This document shows, in pieces, positions 15,545 to 25,635 of a DNA stretch of 64,000 nt. Source of the stretch: Bacillota bacterium (GTDB lineage Bacteria > Bacillota > Clostridia > Tissierellales > MES13); assembly GCA_009711785.1 (NCBI GenBank), contig VENA01000024.1, positions 1 through 64,000 on the forward strand, given 5' to 3'. Below the pieces are notes generated by a model, which saw only the letters and a list, made by a program, of their open reading frames with translations, did not search any database and was not told the origin of the DNA. A program made the position numbers and the translations under genes. Numbering within the stretch: position 1 is the stretch's first letter; each line of letters starts with the position of its first letter.

Positions 15545-17305
15545 CTTTATTTGATATACTTCCTTTTTTTTAGGAGTTACATATAAAGTATTATTATTTT
15601 CATAGATAACCATACCTAGTTTAGCACCGTTTGGCTTTTTAACATTATTTTTCTCTGTATAATCCACTGGAACATTACTAGACATCTTACCTTTACTATG
15701 AAATGCTGCTAATAAGGCTGCTTCAATTAAAGTATTTTCAGGTACTTCTTTACTGTCTTTCTTTCTTATAATAACATGGGAACCTGGTATATCTTTAGTA
15801 TGAAGCCAAATATCATTTTTATTTGCATATTTTAATGTTAGATAATCATTTTGTTTGTTGTTTTTCCCTACATAAATATCATATCCATCTGAAGATATAA
15901 AATGATATGGTTTTGAAGTTGTTTTTCTCTTTTTAGATTTTTTATTTTTCTTTTTAACTCTCAAATAACCCTCATCAACTAGTTCACTGCGAATCTCTTC
16001 TAACTCTTCTAATTCAGTGCAGTTTTCAATACTAAGTAAAATATGTTCTAGATATTCTATATCAGCTTTAGTTTTCTTAATCTCTTTAGATACTTTTTTA
16101 TATGCATTTTTTAATTTATTATATCTTCTAAAATATTTTTGAGCATTTTCTGAAGGAGTCAATCTTGGTTTTAAATTAATAGTAATCTCTTTGTTATCAT
16201 CATAGAAATTTTCACATTTTAATTTTTCTTGTCCTCTTTCTATTCTGTATATGTTTGCAGTTACTAATTCTCCATATATTTTATATTTTTCTCTATTTTT
16301 AGCATTTAAAAGTTCCTTTTTTTGCTTAGCTAATTTCTTTTGATTTCTATCTAATTTATTTGATATATTTTTTCTTAAGTTTATAGCCTTTTGACGTATT
16401 CTATCTAATCTATCTCTAGTAAGAAAATATTCTTCTAAAACCTTACTAATTGAGTTAAAATGCTTCTTTTCTTTATCAAATTGTTGTAAATTAATAGCTG
16501 AAAAAGCAACAACTTTATTATTTTCTGAATCAGTAACCATTGTAGGTTTGTAGGTATTACTTTTAACTTTATTTATTAGATTGTTGAAACTACTATATAA
16601 AGAATTAATTTCATCCTCATTTAAGGCGCCAATTTGTTTATTTGAATCAATATTAGCTCTATAGCATATTTCTTTAGCGATTAAAGGACTAATACCTAAA
16701 TAATTTTTATAAATAAACTTAAATAATAAATTTCCATCATTATTAATATCTAATAGATTTAAAAAATGTTCTTTGTCAAGATTTAAGGGATTATCTTTAT
16801 TTTGACTTGGGGGTAAAGAATAATTTATCCCCGGTAGTATTTGTCTTTTTCTACTTACATCAGGAGTTATCCTTTTTATTGAATCTATTATATTTAAAGT
16901 ATCTTTTTCAATTAATATAATATTACTATGTCTTCCCATAATTTCTATAACCAATTCTTTATTAGAAGTAATACCAAGTTCATCTGAACTAGTGATACCT
17001 ATCTTTATTATTCTTTCTAAAGTAGGTTGTTTTATGTAAGTAATTTTGCCACCTTGAAGGTGCTTTCTTAAAAGCATACAAAACATAGGGGGTTTTATAG
17101 GATTTTTTTTATTAGCGTTAGTAAAGTGGATTCTTGGATTATTGCTACTTGAAGATATTAATAATTTATAATTAGTAGAATTATTTCTTAATCTTATAAG
17201 TATTTCATCATCCTCTGGCTGATAAACTTTATCTATCTTAGCATTAAGTATCTCAGTATTTAATTCATCTATAAGTGATTTAACGACTATTCCATCTAAT
17301 GACAT
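15530..17305 (-). CDS. rqcH: Ribosome quality control protein RqcH (NFACT family)
   Basis: Bacterial Rqc2/NEMF homologue: binds obstructed 50S subunits carrying peptidyl-tRNA and adds C-terminal alanine tails for degradation. The 591-residue protein starts with the typical SLDGIVVKSLIDEL, has the NFACT-N region with PMFCMLLRKHLQGGKI and EIMGRHSNIIL, a long central coiled coil (about 285-430) and a C-terminal NFACT-R domain (DGYDIYVGKNNKQND, IWLHTKDIPGSHVII, VDYTEKNNVKKP). Often misannotated as fibronectin-binding protein. Transcribed alone on the minus strand. ylmH, of a parallel rescue path, is also in this window. Confidence 0.96.
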   Translation of the reverse strand: MSLDGIVVKSLIDELNTEILNAKIDKVYQPEDDEILIRLRNNSTNYKLLISSSSNNPRIHFTNANKKNPIKPPMFCMLLRKHLQGGKITYIKQPTLERIIKIGITSSDELGITSNKELVIEIMGRHSNIILIEKDTLNIIDSIKRITPDVSRKRQILPGINYSLPPSQNKDNPLNLDKEHFLNLLDINNDGNLLFKFIYKNYLGISPLIAKEICYRANIDSNKQIGALNEDEINSLYSSFNNLINKVKSNTYKPTMVTDSENNKVVAFSAINLQQFDKEKKHFNSISKVLEEYFLTRDRLDRIRQKAINLRKNISNKLDRNQKKLAKQKKELLNAKNREKYKIYGELVTANIYRIERGQEKLKCENFYDDNKEITINLKPRLTPSENAQKYFRRYNKLKNAYKKVSKEIKKTKADIEYLEHILLSIENCTELEELEEIRSELVDEGYLRVKKKNKKSKKRKTTSKPYHFISSDGYDIYVGKNNKQNDYLTLKYANKNDIWLHTKDIPGSHVIIRKKDSKEVPENTLIEAALLAAFHSKGKMSSNVPVDYTEKNNVKKPNGAKLGMVIYENNNTLYVTPKKKEVYQIKKIED

Positions 17306-17429
17306 AAAAATTCCTCCAATACATATTTATTTAAAAGTATAACATCTTGTTATCAGAATATAAAGTTTAATTTTGAATAATAATGAATAATAGATTTAAT
17401 ATTATTCTTCACAATTAAATATTAAAATA

Positions 17430-17458
17430 TTGTAACAATTAAAAGGAATTACGATAAT
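17430..17458 (+). promoter_or_regulatory. Promoter of dapF
   Basis: TTGTAA, 17-base spacer, GATAAT, 44 bases before the dapF start. Upstream (17375-17407) the octamer GAATAATA occurs twice and its complement once, forming a weak 8-bp hairpin; no function assigned. Confidence 0.6.
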
Positions 17459-17501
17459 TAATATAGTAATATATTAATAGGTATTTTTGAGGAGGTGTAA
17501 A

Positions 17502-18332
17502 ATGTTAAAATTTGAAAAGCTACATGGACTAGGAAATGATTTTATAATATTTGATGGTATAAATCAAAATATGCCAAATTATAATGAATTGGCTAAAAAA
17601 GTTTGTAACAGACACTTTGGTATTGGTGCTGATGGTATGATGGTAGCTGAAAAGTCAGATAAAGCTGATATTAAAATGTGTTTTTATAATGCAGATGGTA
17701 CAGAAGCGCCAATGTGTGGAAATGGAATAAGATGTTTTACTAAGTTTGTATATGATAATAACTTAATTGATAAAAAAAGCTTTAATGTTGAGACTTTAGC
17801 AGGTATAATGAAACCTGAAATAAAAGAAATAAAGGGAAAAATTAGTGATGTTAAAGTTAATTTAGGAACTCCTAATTTTATTGCTAAAGAAATTCCTGTA
17901 ATTTCTGAAAAAGAAGAATTTATAAATGAAAAAATTAAAGTTTTAGGAAAAGAGTATAATATTTCTGCAGTGGCAATAGGAAGTATACACAGTGTTATTT
18001 TTAGTAATAATTTAGATAATATTGATATAAAAGAAGTTGGAAATTTAATAGAAAATCTAGAGATTTTTCCAAAGGGTATTAATGTGAATTTCTCAGAAAT
18101 AATAGATGATAGAAATATTAAAGTACTAACTTGGGAAAGAGGTGTTGGTCAAACTTTAGCCTGTGGGACAGGAGCTGCAGCCTCTGCAATAATTGGTTCT
18201 AAGATATGTGGGTTAAATAAAAGTTTGGATGTTCATCTTCTAGGTGGAGTAGTTAATATAGAGCAGAATGGAAAATATGTATATATGACAGGACCAGCAG
18301 AGTTTGTATGTAGTGGAAAATATAATTTTTAA
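17502..18332 (+). CDS. dapF: Diaminopimelate epimerase
   Basis: Converts LL- to meso-diaminopimelate for lysine and peptidoglycan synthesis. The 276-residue protein has the cofactor-free racemase pair of cysteines: C72 in MCGNGIRC and C221 in ACGTGAAAS, with HGLGNDFIIFD at the N-terminus. Start chosen at ATG 17502, seven bases after GAGGAGGTG; an in-frame TTG lies inside that ribosome site. No other dap gene is adjacent. Presence implies diaminopimelate-type cell wall or at least this lysine route. Confidence 0.97.
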   Translation: MLKFEKLHGLGNDFIIFDGINQNMPNYNELAKKVCNRHFGIGADGMMVAEKSDKADIKMCFYNADGTEAPMCGNGIRCFTKFVYDNNLIDKKSFNVETLAGIMKPEIKEIKGKISDVKVNLGTPNFIAKEIPVISEKEEFINEKIKVLGKEYNISAVAIGSIHSVIFSNNLDNIDIKEVGNLIENLEIFPKGINVNFSEIIDDRNIKVLTWERGVGQTLACGTGAAASAIIGSKICGLNKSLDVHLLGGVVNIEQNGKYVYMTGPAEFVCSGKYNF

Positions 18333-18342
18333 ATATTAAGTG

Positions 18343-18370
18343 TTGATTTTATTTAAAAATTGAGTATAAT
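18343..18370 (+). promoter_or_regulatory. Promoter of the yicC-remA-gmk operon
   Basis: TTGATT at 18343-18348, 16-base spacer, perfect TATAAT at 18365-18370, 20 bases before the yicC start; this begins the long conserved gene run that follows. Confidence 0.78.
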
Positions 18371-18390
18371 ATTTAGAAAGGATGGTACCA

Positions 18391-19272
18391 ATGATAAGAA
18401 GTATGACAGGATTTGGAAGAAGTGAAAATAATGATGATTTAAGACATTTCACTGTTGAAATCAAATCAGTTAACCATAGGTATAATGATGTTATTATTAG
18501 GATGCCTAAACATTTGAATTATGTAGAAGAAAAAATTAAAAAAGTAATAAAAAGTAAAATTAAAAGAGGTAGGGTAGAAGTATTTATTAAACTTGAAAAT
18601 TATGAAAATAATGATGTCGATGTAAATCCTGATATTTCATTAGCAAAATCATATAAAAAAGCTATAGACGCTGTGTGTGATGAAATTAATATAAGTAATG
18701 AAATTAATGGTGACACTCTTTCAAGATTTCAAGATATTTTTAAGATTGAAAAAAAGGAAGCTGATGAAGATGAGGTTTGGAATTGTTTAAAAGTGGCTGT
18801 TAAGAAAGCTTTAGAAAATGTAATTAATATGAGGATAAAAGAAGGAAAAGAATTAGCTGAAGATATAGAAAAAAGAGCAGAAAAAATAGAAAGTATGACT
18901 AAAGAGATAGAAGAGAAGTCCTCTGAAGTAGTTTTAGAATATAAGGAAAAACTAAAAACTAGAATAGAAGAATTATTAGACGAAAACTACGAGATTGATG
19001 ATAATAAATTAGCAAATGAAGTAGCACATTTTGCTGATAAGAGTAATATAACTGAAGAGGTTGTAAGATTATATAGTCATATAAGTCAACTTACCAAAAC
19101 CATTAAGTCAGATGATATAGTTGGAAGAAAGTTAGATTTTTTAGTTCAGGAAATGAATAGAGAAACAAATACCATAGGCTCTAAATCAGGAGATTTAAAA
19201 ATTACAAATAAAGTAGTGGATATAAAAAGTGAGCTAGAAAAAATCAGGGAACAAGTACAAAATATAGAGTAA
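18391..19272 (+). CDS. yicC: YicC-family endoribonuclease
   Basis: A 293-residue YicC/YloC family protein; the E. coli member is an endoribonuclease affecting small RNA turnover. N-terminus [12 protein letters not shown] and C-terminal [17 protein letters not shown] are the two hallmark blocks, with a charged helical middle. Start chosen at ATG 18391, nine bases after AAAGGA; an in-frame ATG at 18382 would be too close to that site. In Firmicutes yicC commonly precedes remA and gmk, as here. Confidence 0.93.
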   Translation: MIRSMTGFGRSENNDDLRHFTVEIKSVNHRYNDVIIRMPKHLNYVEEKIKKVIKSKIKRGRVEVFIKLENYENNDVDVNPDISLAKSYKKAIDAVCDEINISNEINGDTLSRFQDIFKIEKKEADEDEVWNCLKVAVKKALENVINMRIKEGKELAEDIEKRAEKIESMTKEIEEKSSEVVLEYKEKLKTRIEELLDENYEIDDNKLANEVAHFADKSNITEEVVRLYSHISQLTKTIKSDDIVGRKLDFLVQEMNRETNTIGSKSGDLKITNKVVDIKSELEKIREQVQNIE

Positions 19273-19285
19273 GGAGGTTATAATT

Positions 19286-19555
19286 TTGAGTATAAAACTT
19301 ATAAATATAGGTTTTGGTAATATAGTATCAGCAAATAGAATAGTAGGCATAGTAAGCCCAGAATCAGCTCCTATTAAAAGAATAATACAAGAGGCACGTG
19401 AAAGGGGAATGCTAATAGATGCTACATATGGAAGAAGAACTAGAGCTGTTATAGTAACAGATAGTGACCATATTATCTTATCAGCTGTTCAGCCTGAAAC
19501 TGTTGCCCATAGATTAAATAATAAAGATACAGAGATAAATTCTACAAAGGAATAG
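19286..19555 (+). CDS. remA: RemA-family DNA-binding regulator (DUF370)
   Basis: A small (89-residue) protein of the RemA family, which in Bacillus subtilis activates biofilm matrix and osmoprotection genes as an oligomeric DNA-binding ring. It matches the family core throughout: [39 protein letters not shown] and [13 protein letters not shown] start behind AAGGAGG. Co-transcribed with yicC and gmk. Its targets in this organism are unknown. Confidence 0.96.
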   Translation: MSIKLINIGFGNIVSANRIVGIVSPESAPIKRIIQEARERGMLIDATYGRRTRAVIVTDSDHIILSAVQPETVAHRLNNKDTEINSTKE

Positions 19556-19568
19556 AAAGGAGTGTCAA

Positions 19569-20174
19569 ATGAAAAAGGGTTTACTTATAGTAGTATCAGG
19601 ACCTTCAGGAGCTGGAAAGGGAACGATATGTAAAGAATTATTAAAACAGAGAAAAGATCTAAATATCTCAATATCAGCAACTACTAGAGAACCAAGAAAA
19701 GGTGAAGTAGATGGAGTTAACTATTTCTTTTTAGATAAAAATAAATTTAAAGATATGATTAAAAGTAATGAATTTTTAGAACATGCAAGCGTATATGATA
19801 ATTTCTATGGAACACCTAAGAAATATGTAATGGATAAATTAGAAAAGGGAGAAGATGTTTTATTAGAAATTGATATACAAGGGGCTTTAAAAGTTAAAGA
19901 TATTTATCCAGAAGGTGTTTTTATATTTATATTACCACCATCTATGGAGGAGTTAAAAAATAGAATAGTAAATAGGGGAACTGAGACTAAGGAAGCTATT
20001 CTAAAAAGGTTTAATTCTGCATATAAAGAAATTAATTTTGTATTTAAATATGATTATGGTGTGGTAAATGATGAAGTTCACTCAGCAGTTGATAATATTA
20101 AAGCAATAATGAAGGCTGAAAAATGTAGAGTAAATAGACAAAAAGAATTAATAAAAAAAATAGAGGAGGTATAG
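19569..20174 (+). CDS. gmk: Guanylate kinase
   Basis: Phosphorylates GMP to GDP. The 201-residue protein has the P-loop GPSGAGKGT at 11-19, the GMP-binding TTREPRKGEVDGVNYFF segment, EHASVYDNFYGTP and DIQGALKV. Standard length. Three bases separate it from rpoZ, so the two are translationally close, and the remA-gmk-rpoZ-coaBC order is highly conserved in Firmicutes. Confidence 0.97.
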   Translation: MKKGLLIVVSGPSGAGKGTICKELLKQRKDLNISISATTREPRKGEVDGVNYFFLDKNKFKDMIKSNEFLEHASVYDNFYGTPKKYVMDKLEKGEDVLLEIDIQGALKVKDIYPEGVFIFILPPSMEELKNRIVNRGTETKEAILKRFNSAYKEINFVFKYDYGVVNDEVHSAVDNIKAIMKAEKCRVNRQKELIKKIEEV

Positions 20175-20177
20175 GGA

Positions 20178-20387
20178 ATGTTATATCCTTCAATTAATGA
20201 ATTATTAGAAAAGGTTGATAGCAGATATACTTTAGTAATGTTAGTTTCAAAAAGAGCAAGACAATTAGTAGAGGGTGATGAGCCAGGTGTTGAGGTACGT
20301 ACAACTAAAAGTGTTACAACAGCATTAGAAGAATTTTATGAAGAAAAGTTAGAATATACTAAACCTGATATTAAAAGTTTAAAGTAA
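20178..20387 (+). CDS. rpoZ: RNA polymerase omega subunit
   Basis: A 69-residue omega subunit, which chaperones assembly of the beta-prime subunit. Features: SINELLEKVDSRYTLVMLVSKRARQL and a conserved lysine-threonine-rich region before ALEEFYEEKL. Position between gmk and coaBC is the usual one. Ribosome site within the end of gmk (GAGGAGGT). Confidence 0.96.
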   Translation: MLYPSINELLEKVDSRYTLVMLVSKRARQLVEGDEPGVEVRTTKSVTTALEEFYEEKLEYTKPDIKSLK

Positions 20388-20400
20388 TGGAGTGATAAGC

Positions 20401-21591
20401 TTGTTAAAGGATAAAAATATAGTAGTGGGAGTTACAGGTGGTATAGCTGCTTATAAAGCTGTTGATGTTGTAAGTAGATTAATAAAAAAAGGTGCAAATA
20501 TTGACGTTATAATGACAAAATCAGCAACTAAATTTGTTACTCCATTAACATTTCAATCTTTATCACAAAATTTTGTCACAGTAGATATGTTTGATGAACC
20601 AAAAAAATGGGAAGTAGAGCATATATCATTAGCACAGAGGGCAGATGCATTTGTTTTAGTTCCAGCAACAGCAAATATTATTGGTAAAATAGCCAACGGC
20701 ATAGCAGATGATATGCTTAGTACGACTGTTATGGCAACAAATTCAAAAGTTATATTTGCCCCAGCTATGAATACACAAATGTTTAGAAATCCAATATTTA
20801 AACAAAATATGGATAAGTTAAAGGATTTAGGATATGAATTTATTAAAACAGATACAGGAAGATTAGCATGCGGAGATATAGGTGAAGGTAAGTTAGCTCA
20901 ACCTGAAATAATAGTTGATTATGTAGAAAAATCTTTTAAAAAGGATCTTAAACTTAAAGATAAAAAGGTTTTAATAACAGCAGGACCTACAATGCAAGCT
21001 ATTGATCCAGTTAGATATATAACTAATCACTCTAGTGGTAAGATGGGCTATTCTTTAGCTAAATCAGCAAAAGATAAAGGTGCTAATGTAACTTTAATAA
21101 GTGGACCTACTAATTTAAAAGCTCCTAAGGGTGTAGATGTTATTAATGTTAAAACTACAGAAGAAATGTTTGAAGCTGTTAATAATCATTTTAAAGATTG
21201 TGATATATTAATAAAAGCAGCGGCACCTTTAGATTATAGACCTGAAAAAGTTAGTAAAAATAAGATTAAGAAAAAAAGTAGTAAATTAGAATTAAAATTA
21301 GTTAAAAACATAGATATAGCTGCACATTTTGGTAAACTAAAAGAAAAGCAAAAAATTATAGGTTTTGCAGCTGAAACCGATAATATAGTTAATAATTCAA
21401 AAAAGAAATTAAAGGCTAAGAACTTTGATATGATTATAGTAAATGATGTTTCTAAAAAAGATGCAGGTTTTAAAAGTAACACAAATATTGTAACAATAGT
21501 AGATAAAAACCTAAATGAAGAAAGTTTCCCTAAAATGAAAAAAGAAGAATTATCTGAAATTATAATTGATAAAGTTAGTAAATTAAATTAA
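20401..21591 (+). CDS. coaBC: Bifunctional phosphopantothenoylcysteine decarboxylase / synthetase
   Basis: Carries two steps of coenzyme A synthesis: ligation of cysteine to 4'-phosphopantothenate and FMN-dependent decarboxylation. The N-terminal CoaC half has GVTGGIAAYKA, the catalytic histidine in EVEHISLA, APAMNTQM and the LACGDIGEG cysteine loop; the C-terminal CoaB half begins ITAGPTMQAIDPVRYITN. About 396 residues. I use TTG 20401, seven bases after TGGAGTG, over a GTG at 20392 that overlaps the ribosome site. A later CoA gene, coaD, is at 40662. A terminator follows. Confidence 0.96.
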   Translation: MLKDKNIVVGVTGGIAAYKAVDVVSRLIKKGANIDVIMTKSATKFVTPLTFQSLSQNFVTVDMFDEPKKWEVEHISLAQRADAFVLVPATANIIGKIANGIADDMLSTTVMATNSKVIFAPAMNTQMFRNPIFKQNMDKLKDLGYEFIKTDTGRLACGDIGEGKLAQPEIIVDYVEKSFKKDLKLKDKKVLITAGPTMQAIDPVRYITNHSSGKMGYSLAKSAKDKGANVTLISGPTNLKAPKGVDVINVKTTEEMFEAVNNHFKDCDILIKAAAPLDYRPEKVSKNKIKKKSSKLELKLVKNIDIAAHFGKLKEKQKIIGFAAETDNIVNNSKKKLKAKNFDMIIVNDVSKKDAGFKSNTNIVTIVDKNLNEESFPKMKKEELSEIIIDKVSKLN

Positions 21592-21604
21592 TTTCATTTA
21601 TAAT

Positions 21605-21640
21605 AAGCTAGATAAATAGTTACTATTTATCTGGCTTTTA
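21605..21640 (+). terminator. Intrinsic terminator after coaBC
   Basis: 15-bp stem with one wobble (21605-21619 / 21623-21637), a 3-base loop and a T-rich tail; splits the conserved run so that priA starts a new unit. Confidence 0.85.
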
Positions 21641-21712
21641 TTTATCATATGTAGTAGAAATATTTAGACTTATTGATAATTATTATTGATTAAAGATGTT
21701 GTTTGCATTTTA

Positions 21713-21721
21713 TGCTATAAT
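21713..21721 (+). promoter_or_regulatory. Extended -10 element upstream of priA
   Basis: TGC followed directly by perfect TATAAT, 30 bases before the priA start. No convincing -35 at normal distance, as is common with extended -10 promoters. Confidence 0.5.
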
Positions 21722-21751
21722 AATAATAGCTTAAGTTGAAAGGTGAATGAA

Positions 21752-24217
21752 ATGTTTAAAAAAGAATTTGTAGAAGTAATAGTAGATAATAGAAGTACAA
21801 AAACAGATAGAATTTACACCTATAAGATACCTGATAGTAAAAAGGATATTTTAAAAGAGGGAATGAGGGTATTAGTACCCTTTGGATTTGGGAATAAACT
21901 TTTAGAAGGAATAGTTATAGGATTTAAAGAAGAAATAGACATAGATATAAACAAAGTAAAAGGTATAAAAAAAATAGTAGATCAAGAACCTGTACTTTCT
22001 AAAAATATGATAAATTTAGGAATGTGGATGAAATATAAATACCTTGCACAATTTATCGATGTATTTAGAACGATGTTACCTACTGGAATATCCAATAAAG
22101 TAAATAAATATATATCTTTAAATAAAATTGATAAAATAAATTTAGATAGTATTAATTCAGAGAATCAAAAGAAAATAGTTAAATATTTATTAAATAATGG
22201 GGAAAGTGAATTTAACACAATAAGAAAAAATTTAAATTTAAATAATATAAATAGTAGTATGAAATCGCTAAAAAAGAAAGGTATCATAAAAACAAAAAGA
22301 CGTGTAGATAATAAAATAGATAAAAGATATGAAAGGTTTGTAAAGCTTTTAACTAGTAATAATGAAGAAATTAATATTAATAAAAGAGCTTATAAACAGA
22401 TAGAAATATTAAAATATCTTAAAAAGAATAATAATATCAAATTAAATAAATTATTAAGTATTACTAATTCTAATTTACAATCAGCAAAATCCTTAGAAAG
22501 TAAGGGCATTATAAAAATTTATGAAAAGGAAGTTAAAAGAAATCCTGTAACAAAAGAAATAAAAAAAAGTTATAAATATAAATTACAATATGAACAGCAA
22601 AAGTGTTTTGATATTATAAATTCAGATATACAAAATAAAAGACATAATAAATTTCTATTGCATGGGGTAACCGGTAGTGGGAAAACTGAAATCTATTTGC
22701 AATTAATAGAAAAGATGTTAAACTTAAAAAAGCAGAGTATAGTATTAGTACCTGAAATATCATTAACCCCCCAAACGTTAGATAGATTTATAGGGCGGTT
22801 TGGAGATGATGTAGCTGTCCTTCATAGTCGTTTATCACTAGGTGAAAGGTATGATGAATGGCGAAAAATAAAAGAAGGAGAAGTCAATATAGTAGTTGGT
22901 GCAAGATCGGCTATATTTGCTCCATTTAAAAATTTAGGGTTAATAGTTATAGATGAAGAACATGAATCTAGTTATAAGTCTAGTATGAGTCCGAAATATG
23001 ATACTATAGAGGTAGCTAAAAAAAGGTGTGAATTAGAAGATGCATCTTTACTTTTAGGTTCAGCAACCCCTTCTATTAATACTTATTATGAAGCTTTGAA
23101 AAATGATATTAAACTTTTGGAACTTAATAATAGAGTTAATGACAAAAATATGCCAGAAGTAGATGTTATAGATATGAAGGAAGAACTAAAAAGTGGTAAC
23201 AAATCCATATTTAGCGAAAAATTGTATGAAGCAATTAAAGATAATTTAAAGATAGGAAAGCAAACCATATTATTTTTAAATAGAAGAGGATTTTCAACTT
23301 TTATATCCTGTAGAGAATGTGGGCATGTACTTAAATGTAGAGAATGCGATATTTCTTTGACATATCATAGAAATAAAAATTCATTAATATGTCATTACTG
23401 TGGATTAGCAGTTAAACCACCAAATGTTTGCCCTGAATGTGGGAGTAAGTATATAAAATATTTTGGTATAGGTACTCAGCGAGTGGAAGAGATGGTTAAG
23501 GAGGCCTTTGATACAGCTAAAGTTCTAAGAATGGATGTAGACACAACTTCAAAAAAAGGAAGTCATGAAAGAATATTAAATAAATTTAAAGAGGGTAATG
23601 CAGATATTTTAATTGGGACACAAATGATTTCTAAGGGACTAGATTTTCCAAATGTAACTTTAGTAGGGGTTATAGCTGCTGATATTTCATTAAACTTACC
23701 TGATTATAGATCATCTGAAAGAACTTTTCAATTGATTACCCAAGTTGCAGGTAGGGCTGGACGAGGGGATAATGAAGGTAAAGTAATAGTACAAACATAT
23801 GAACCAGATCATTTTAGTATACAAATGGCTAAAAACCATAATTATAAAGAGTTTTATAAAAATGAAATATTATTAAGAGAGGAATTTGAATATCCTCCAT
23901 TTATAAATTTAATTAATATCGTTATTTCGGGTATAAAAGAGCATAATGTAATAAAAACTTCAAAGGAAACTTATAGAGAGATAATTAATAATATAGATAA
24001 AATTAAAATGCAATTTAATAAAGATGATATAATGGGGCCTAATCCTGCTCCAATAATGAAAATAAAAGGTAAATATAGATGGCAAATATTAATTAAATGT
24101 GATAATGGGAATATAAGTATATTAAAAGATATAATATACTCTATATGCGTTGAAAATAACGAAAATAAAAAAAGTATAAAATTTAATTTAGATATAAATC
24201 CAATATCAATAATTTAG
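21752..24217 (+). CDS. priA: Primosomal protein N', replication restart helicase
   Basis: 3'-to-5' DNA helicase that reloads the replisome at abandoned forks. The 821-residue protein has an N-terminal DNA-binding domain (VIVDNRSTKTDRIYTYKIP, LVPFGFGNKLLEG), a lysine-rich winged-helix region at about 130-280, Walker A HGVTGSGKTE near 304, a DEEH box near 400, and eight zinc-binding cysteines between about 519 and 566 (CRECG, CREC, CHYCG, CPECG). Start at ATG 21752 behind AAAGGTGA. Helicase domain complete to the C-terminus; the linker is unusually lysine and asparagine rich, consistent with the AT bias. Confidence 0.97.
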   Translation: MFKKEFVEVIVDNRSTKTDRIYTYKIPDSKKDILKEGMRVLVPFGFGNKLLEGIVIGFKEEIDIDINKVKGIKKIVDQEPVLSKNMINLGMWMKYKYLAQFIDVFRTMLPTGISNKVNKYISLNKIDKINLDSINSENQKKIVKYLLNNGESEFNTIRKNLNLNNINSSMKSLKKKGIIKTKRRVDNKIDKRYERFVKLLTSNNEEININKRAYKQIEILKYLKKNNNIKLNKLLSITNSNLQSAKSLESKGIIKIYEKEVKRNPVTKEIKKSYKYKLQYEQQKCFDIINSDIQNKRHNKFLLHGVTGSGKTEIYLQLIEKMLNLKKQSIVLVPEISLTPQTLDRFIGRFGDDVAVLHSRLSLGERYDEWRKIKEGEVNIVVGARSAIFAPFKNLGLIVIDEEHESSYKSSMSPKYDTIEVAKKRCELEDASLLLGSATPSINTYYEALKNDIKLLELNNRVNDKNMPEVDVIDMKEELKSGNKSIFSEKLYEAIKDNLKIGKQTILFLNRRGFSTFISCRECGHVLKCRECDISLTYHRNKNSLICHYCGLAVKPPNVCPECGSKYIKYFGIGTQRVEEMVKEAFDTAKVLRMDVDTTSKKGSHERILNKFKEGNADILIGTQMISKGLDFPNVTLVGVIAADISLNLPDYRSSERTFQLITQVAGRAGRGDNEGKVIVQTYEPDHFSIQMAKNHNYKEFYKNEILLREEFEYPPFINLINIVISGIKEHNVIKTSKETYREIINNIDKIKMQFNKDDIMGPNPAPIMKIKGKYRWQILIKCDNGNISILKDIIYSICVENNENKKSIKFNLDINPISII

Positions 24218-24229
24218 GAGGGAAGCCTT

Positions 24230-24673
24230 ATGGCAATAAGAAAACTAAGATATGAAGGAGATCCAATCTTAAGAAAAAAATCTAGAAATGTTGATAAAAT
24301 AAGTGATAGAGTAATAACATTACTAAATGATATGGAAGAAACGATGCATAAAGAAGAAGGTGTAGGTTTAGCAGCTCCTCAAGTTGGTATACTTAAAAAA
24401 TTAGTAGTTATAGATATAGGAGAAGGAACTATAAAATTAATTAATCCTATGATTATACACACAGAGGGAGAAGAGATTGATGTAGAAGGATGCTTAAGTG
24501 TTCCAGATAAGTCTGGAAAGGTAAAAAGACCAAAAAAAGTAAAGGTTAAATATCAAAATATAAATGGAGATGAGAAACTAATTGAAGGAGAAGGACTTTT
24601 AGCTAGAGTTCTATGTCATGAAATTGACCATCTTGAAGGTATATTATATATAGATAAAGTGATACAAGAATAG
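24230..24673 (+). CDS. def: Peptide deformylase
   Basis: Metalloenzyme that removes the formyl group from nascent N-termini. All three motifs are intact in 147 residues: [10 protein letters not shown] at 44-53, EGCLS at 86-90 and HEIDH at 130-134, supplying the cysteine and two histidine metal ligands and the catalytic glutamate. Sits 12 bases after priA and 9 before fmt, so the enzymes that add and remove formyl groups are co-expressed. Confidence 0.98.
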   Translation: MAIRKLRYEGDPILRKKSRNVDKISDRVITLLNDMEETMHKEEGVGLAAPQVGILKKLVVIDIGEGTIKLINPMIIHTEGEEIDVEGCLSVPDKSGKVKRPKKVKVKYQNINGDEKLIEGEGLLARVLCHEIDHLEGILYIDKVIQE

Positions 24674-24682
24674 GGGGATTAT

Positions 24683-25609
24683 ATGAATATAGTATTTATG
24701 GGTACTCCAGATTTTGCGGTTCCTACTTTAAATTCAATATATAAAAAAGGATATAACGTATCTTTAGTAGTTACTCAACCAGATAGAAAAAAAGGAAGAG
24801 GAAAGAAACTAACACCGACTCCTGTAAAACAAAAGGCTTTAGATTTTGGGATAGAAGTTTTTCAACCTGAAAATATTAATGTAGAAGAAAATATTGAAAA
24901 GATAAAAAAATATAATCCAGATGTTATTGTTGTTGTAGCATATGGACAGATATTAAGAAAAGATATTTTAGATATTCCTAAAAAAGGGTGTATTAATGTA
25001 CATGCTTCGTTACTACCTTCTTACAGAGGAGCAGCTCCTATTAACTGGGTAGTAATTAATGGTGAAGATAAAACAGGTGTTACAACCATGTATATGGAAG
25101 AAGGTTTAGATACCGGTGATATGATTTTAAAAGAAGAAATAGCTATTAAAGAAAATGATACTGCCGGAGTTATACATGATAAATTGATGGATTTAGGTGC
25201 AAATTTACTTATAAAGACCCTTGATATTATAGATAAAGGAGAAGTAAAAAGGACACCCCAAGATGATGTAAATTCAAGTTATGCACCTATGATGGATAAA
25301 GAGCTAGGAAAAATAGATTGGAATAAACCTAAAAGATCTATTAAAAATCTAGTTAGAGGTACTAACCCTTGGCCTTGTGCTTTTACTTACTATAATGGTA
25401 AAAAAATGAAAATTCATAGGGTTGAAATAGGTAGTGAAATGAAAGGAACAAATGGAGAAATAATCAAAGTTAATGATGAAGGCATTTATGTTTCTGTAAA
25501 AGATGGAAGTATTATTATTAAAAAGATACAATTCCCAGGAAAAAGACCGATGGAAGTTAAAGATTATCTAAGGGGAAATGAAATAGAAACTAATATTATT
25601 TTAGGTTAA
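24683..25609 (+). CDS. fmt: Methionyl-tRNA formyltransferase
   Basis: Transfers formyl from 10-formyltetrahydrofolate to initiator Met-tRNA. The 308-residue protein has the catalytic region INVHASLLPSYRGAAPINW (N105, H107) and the GTPDFAVPTL N-terminus, then a C-terminal OB-like domain. Neighbour of def and priA, as in most bacteria. GGGGGA ribosome site. Confidence 0.97.
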   Translation: MNIVFMGTPDFAVPTLNSIYKKGYNVSLVVTQPDRKKGRGKKLTPTPVKQKALDFGIEVFQPENINVEENIEKIKKYNPDVIVVVAYGQILRKDILDIPKKGCINVHASLLPSYRGAAPINWVVINGEDKTGVTTMYMEEGLDTGDMILKEEIAIKENDTAGVIHDKLMDLGANLLIKTLDIIDKGEVKRTPQDDVNSSYAPMMDKELGKIDWNKPKRSIKNLVRGTNPWPCAFTYYNGKKMKIHRVEIGSEMKGTNGEIIKVNDEGIYVSVKDGSIIIKKIQFPGKRPMEVKDYLRGNEIETNIILG

Positions 25610-25635
25610 TCATAGGCTATTGGATGTGATTTTAG